A stretch of 64,000 bases of DNA from Pseudobutyrivibrio sp. UBA1225. GTDB lineage: Bacteria > Bacillota > Clostridia > Lachnospirales > Lachnospiraceae. Below the pieces are notes generated by a model. It worked only from the letters and a program-made list of their open reading frames with translations, had not been told where the DNA came from and did not search any database. Each line of letters opens with the position of its first letter. Position 1 is the first letter of the stretch. The position numbers and the translations under genes were made by a program. Location: positions 67,264 through 131,263 of the forward strand of contig DBWZ01000091.1 of NCBI GenBank assembly GCA_002309345.1, read 5' to 3'. This document shows, piece by piece, positions 63,516 to 64,000 of the stretch.

Positions 63516-64000
63516 TGGCTAACAATTCAAAGGGTAAAAGGCAGCGAAAAATAAAAACAAAGCTTCTGCTATTATTACTACCGGCGGTAGTAGTTACAAT
63601 CATTGCGCTTGTAGTTATTTCAAGCATCTTGACTAGACAATCACTTACAGAAATGGCTACAGCACAGCTAGACTCTTCAATAGCCAATCAGTCTGATAAC
63701 ATTGAGAGTTGGTTAAGTTCCAATCTTCAAGAGTTTTCAATAGCAAAAACTATTATTGAAAAAACTCATCCTGATGATGCAGCACTTTTGGAGATATTGG
63801 ATTCTACTTACAATTTCAATGCATATTGTAAGGATGGTCCATATGTTGCAACCGCTTCTGGGCAGACATATAAAGCAGCAGAGTCTACCAAGAATTTTGG
63901 TGGCATTCAAAGTGAGCCTTGGTTTAAGCAAGGTATGACTAGAGTTGGATTGGCATATGGTTCTTCATACACATCATCAGATGGTGTTAATCTTATTAGT
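63516..64000 (+). CDS. methyl-accepting chemotaxis-type receptor, N-terminal part
   Basis: An open frame runs from ATG 63516, after ACGAGGAGG, to the window end without a stop (161 codons). The product has a basic start, one membrane helix (about 15-38, LLLLLLPAVVVTIIALVVIS) and an extracellular sensor region of dCache type (SIANQSDNIESWLSS near 54-68, EPWFKQGM later). This is the usual N-terminal plan of chemotaxis receptors. The signalling half lies outside the window, so a sensor kinase or cyclase cannot be excluded. Confidence 0.75.

Overview
This window reads as chromosome from a low-GC, Gram-positive, anaerobic Clostridia member. Its closest feel is Lachnospiraceae of the Butyrivibrio/Pseudobutyrivibrio kind. 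That placement is inferred from AGGAGG-type ribosome binding sites, a T-box in front of valS, an FMN riboswitch in front of ribU, ECF vitamin transporters, a SCIFF peptide with its radical SAM maturase, a LemA/DUF2207 pair and a DUF5722 protein. I ran no database search; family names come from recognising motifs.

Layout. 1-1.9 kb: degenerate tandem repeats, a 194-bp interspersed element, a probably frameshifted small gene, and the valS T-box with a hairpin-rich repeat. 1.9-14.1 kb: valS, then a nucleoside salvage block (deoC, cdd, a BMP-type lipoprotein, an ABC ATPase and two permeases) that also holds a FapA-like protein and a TPR protein. 14.2-30.2 kb: ordinary housekeeping and membrane genes (ispE, GntR, DUF1934, MerR/YbjQ, thiT, hflX, Na/Pi symporter, nudC, ribU with FMN riboswitch, DUF1275, HAD, LemA/DUF2207, hypB). 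30.2-40.6 kb: accessory stretch with repeats, adeC, a secreted DUF5722 glycosidase-like protein and a very AT-rich four-gene island. 40.7-46.5 kb: a LacI-regulated malto-oligosaccharide ABC uptake operon with malQ. 46.6-60 kb: a secreted protein, a PPIase-like lipoprotein, scfA/scfB, secDF, serS, typA, a corrinoid adenosyltransferase, two diguanylate cyclases, dapB and a hydrolase. 61-64 kb: small conserved genes, a PI-PLC-like protein and the start of a chemotaxis receptor cut by the window end.

The most unusual content is in three layers. (1) A 194-196-bp element with AAGTATTACT/AGTAATACTT ends occurs four times (two on each strand). It is built of three inverted-repeat hairpins and always points at a downstream gene on the same strand. 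(2) A modular hairpin cluster occurs three times, with base pairing kept while stem sequence changes. A second intergenic hairpin family occurs after three terminators. (3) The island at 34.2-40.6 kb has two divergent proteins with a ToxN/AbiQ-like N-terminal motif (RP-[YF]-x-G ... GDYxYxxPxTS), plus two helical proteins with disordered Pro- or Asn/Gln-rich tails. At least three of these four genes, and a secreted-protein gene at 47.2 kb, share a promoter-proximal A-tract/T-tract sequence, 67 of 67 bases identical between two of them. That island is my best candidate for an undescribed system.

Genes that appear to work together: deoC, cdd, the BMP/ABC importer and adeC in nucleoside and base salvage; the MalE-like lipoprotein, two permeases, malQ and LacI in maltodextrin use; scfA, scfB and secDF in ranthipeptide maturation and protein export; the riboswitch-controlled ribU and thiT in vitamin uptake.
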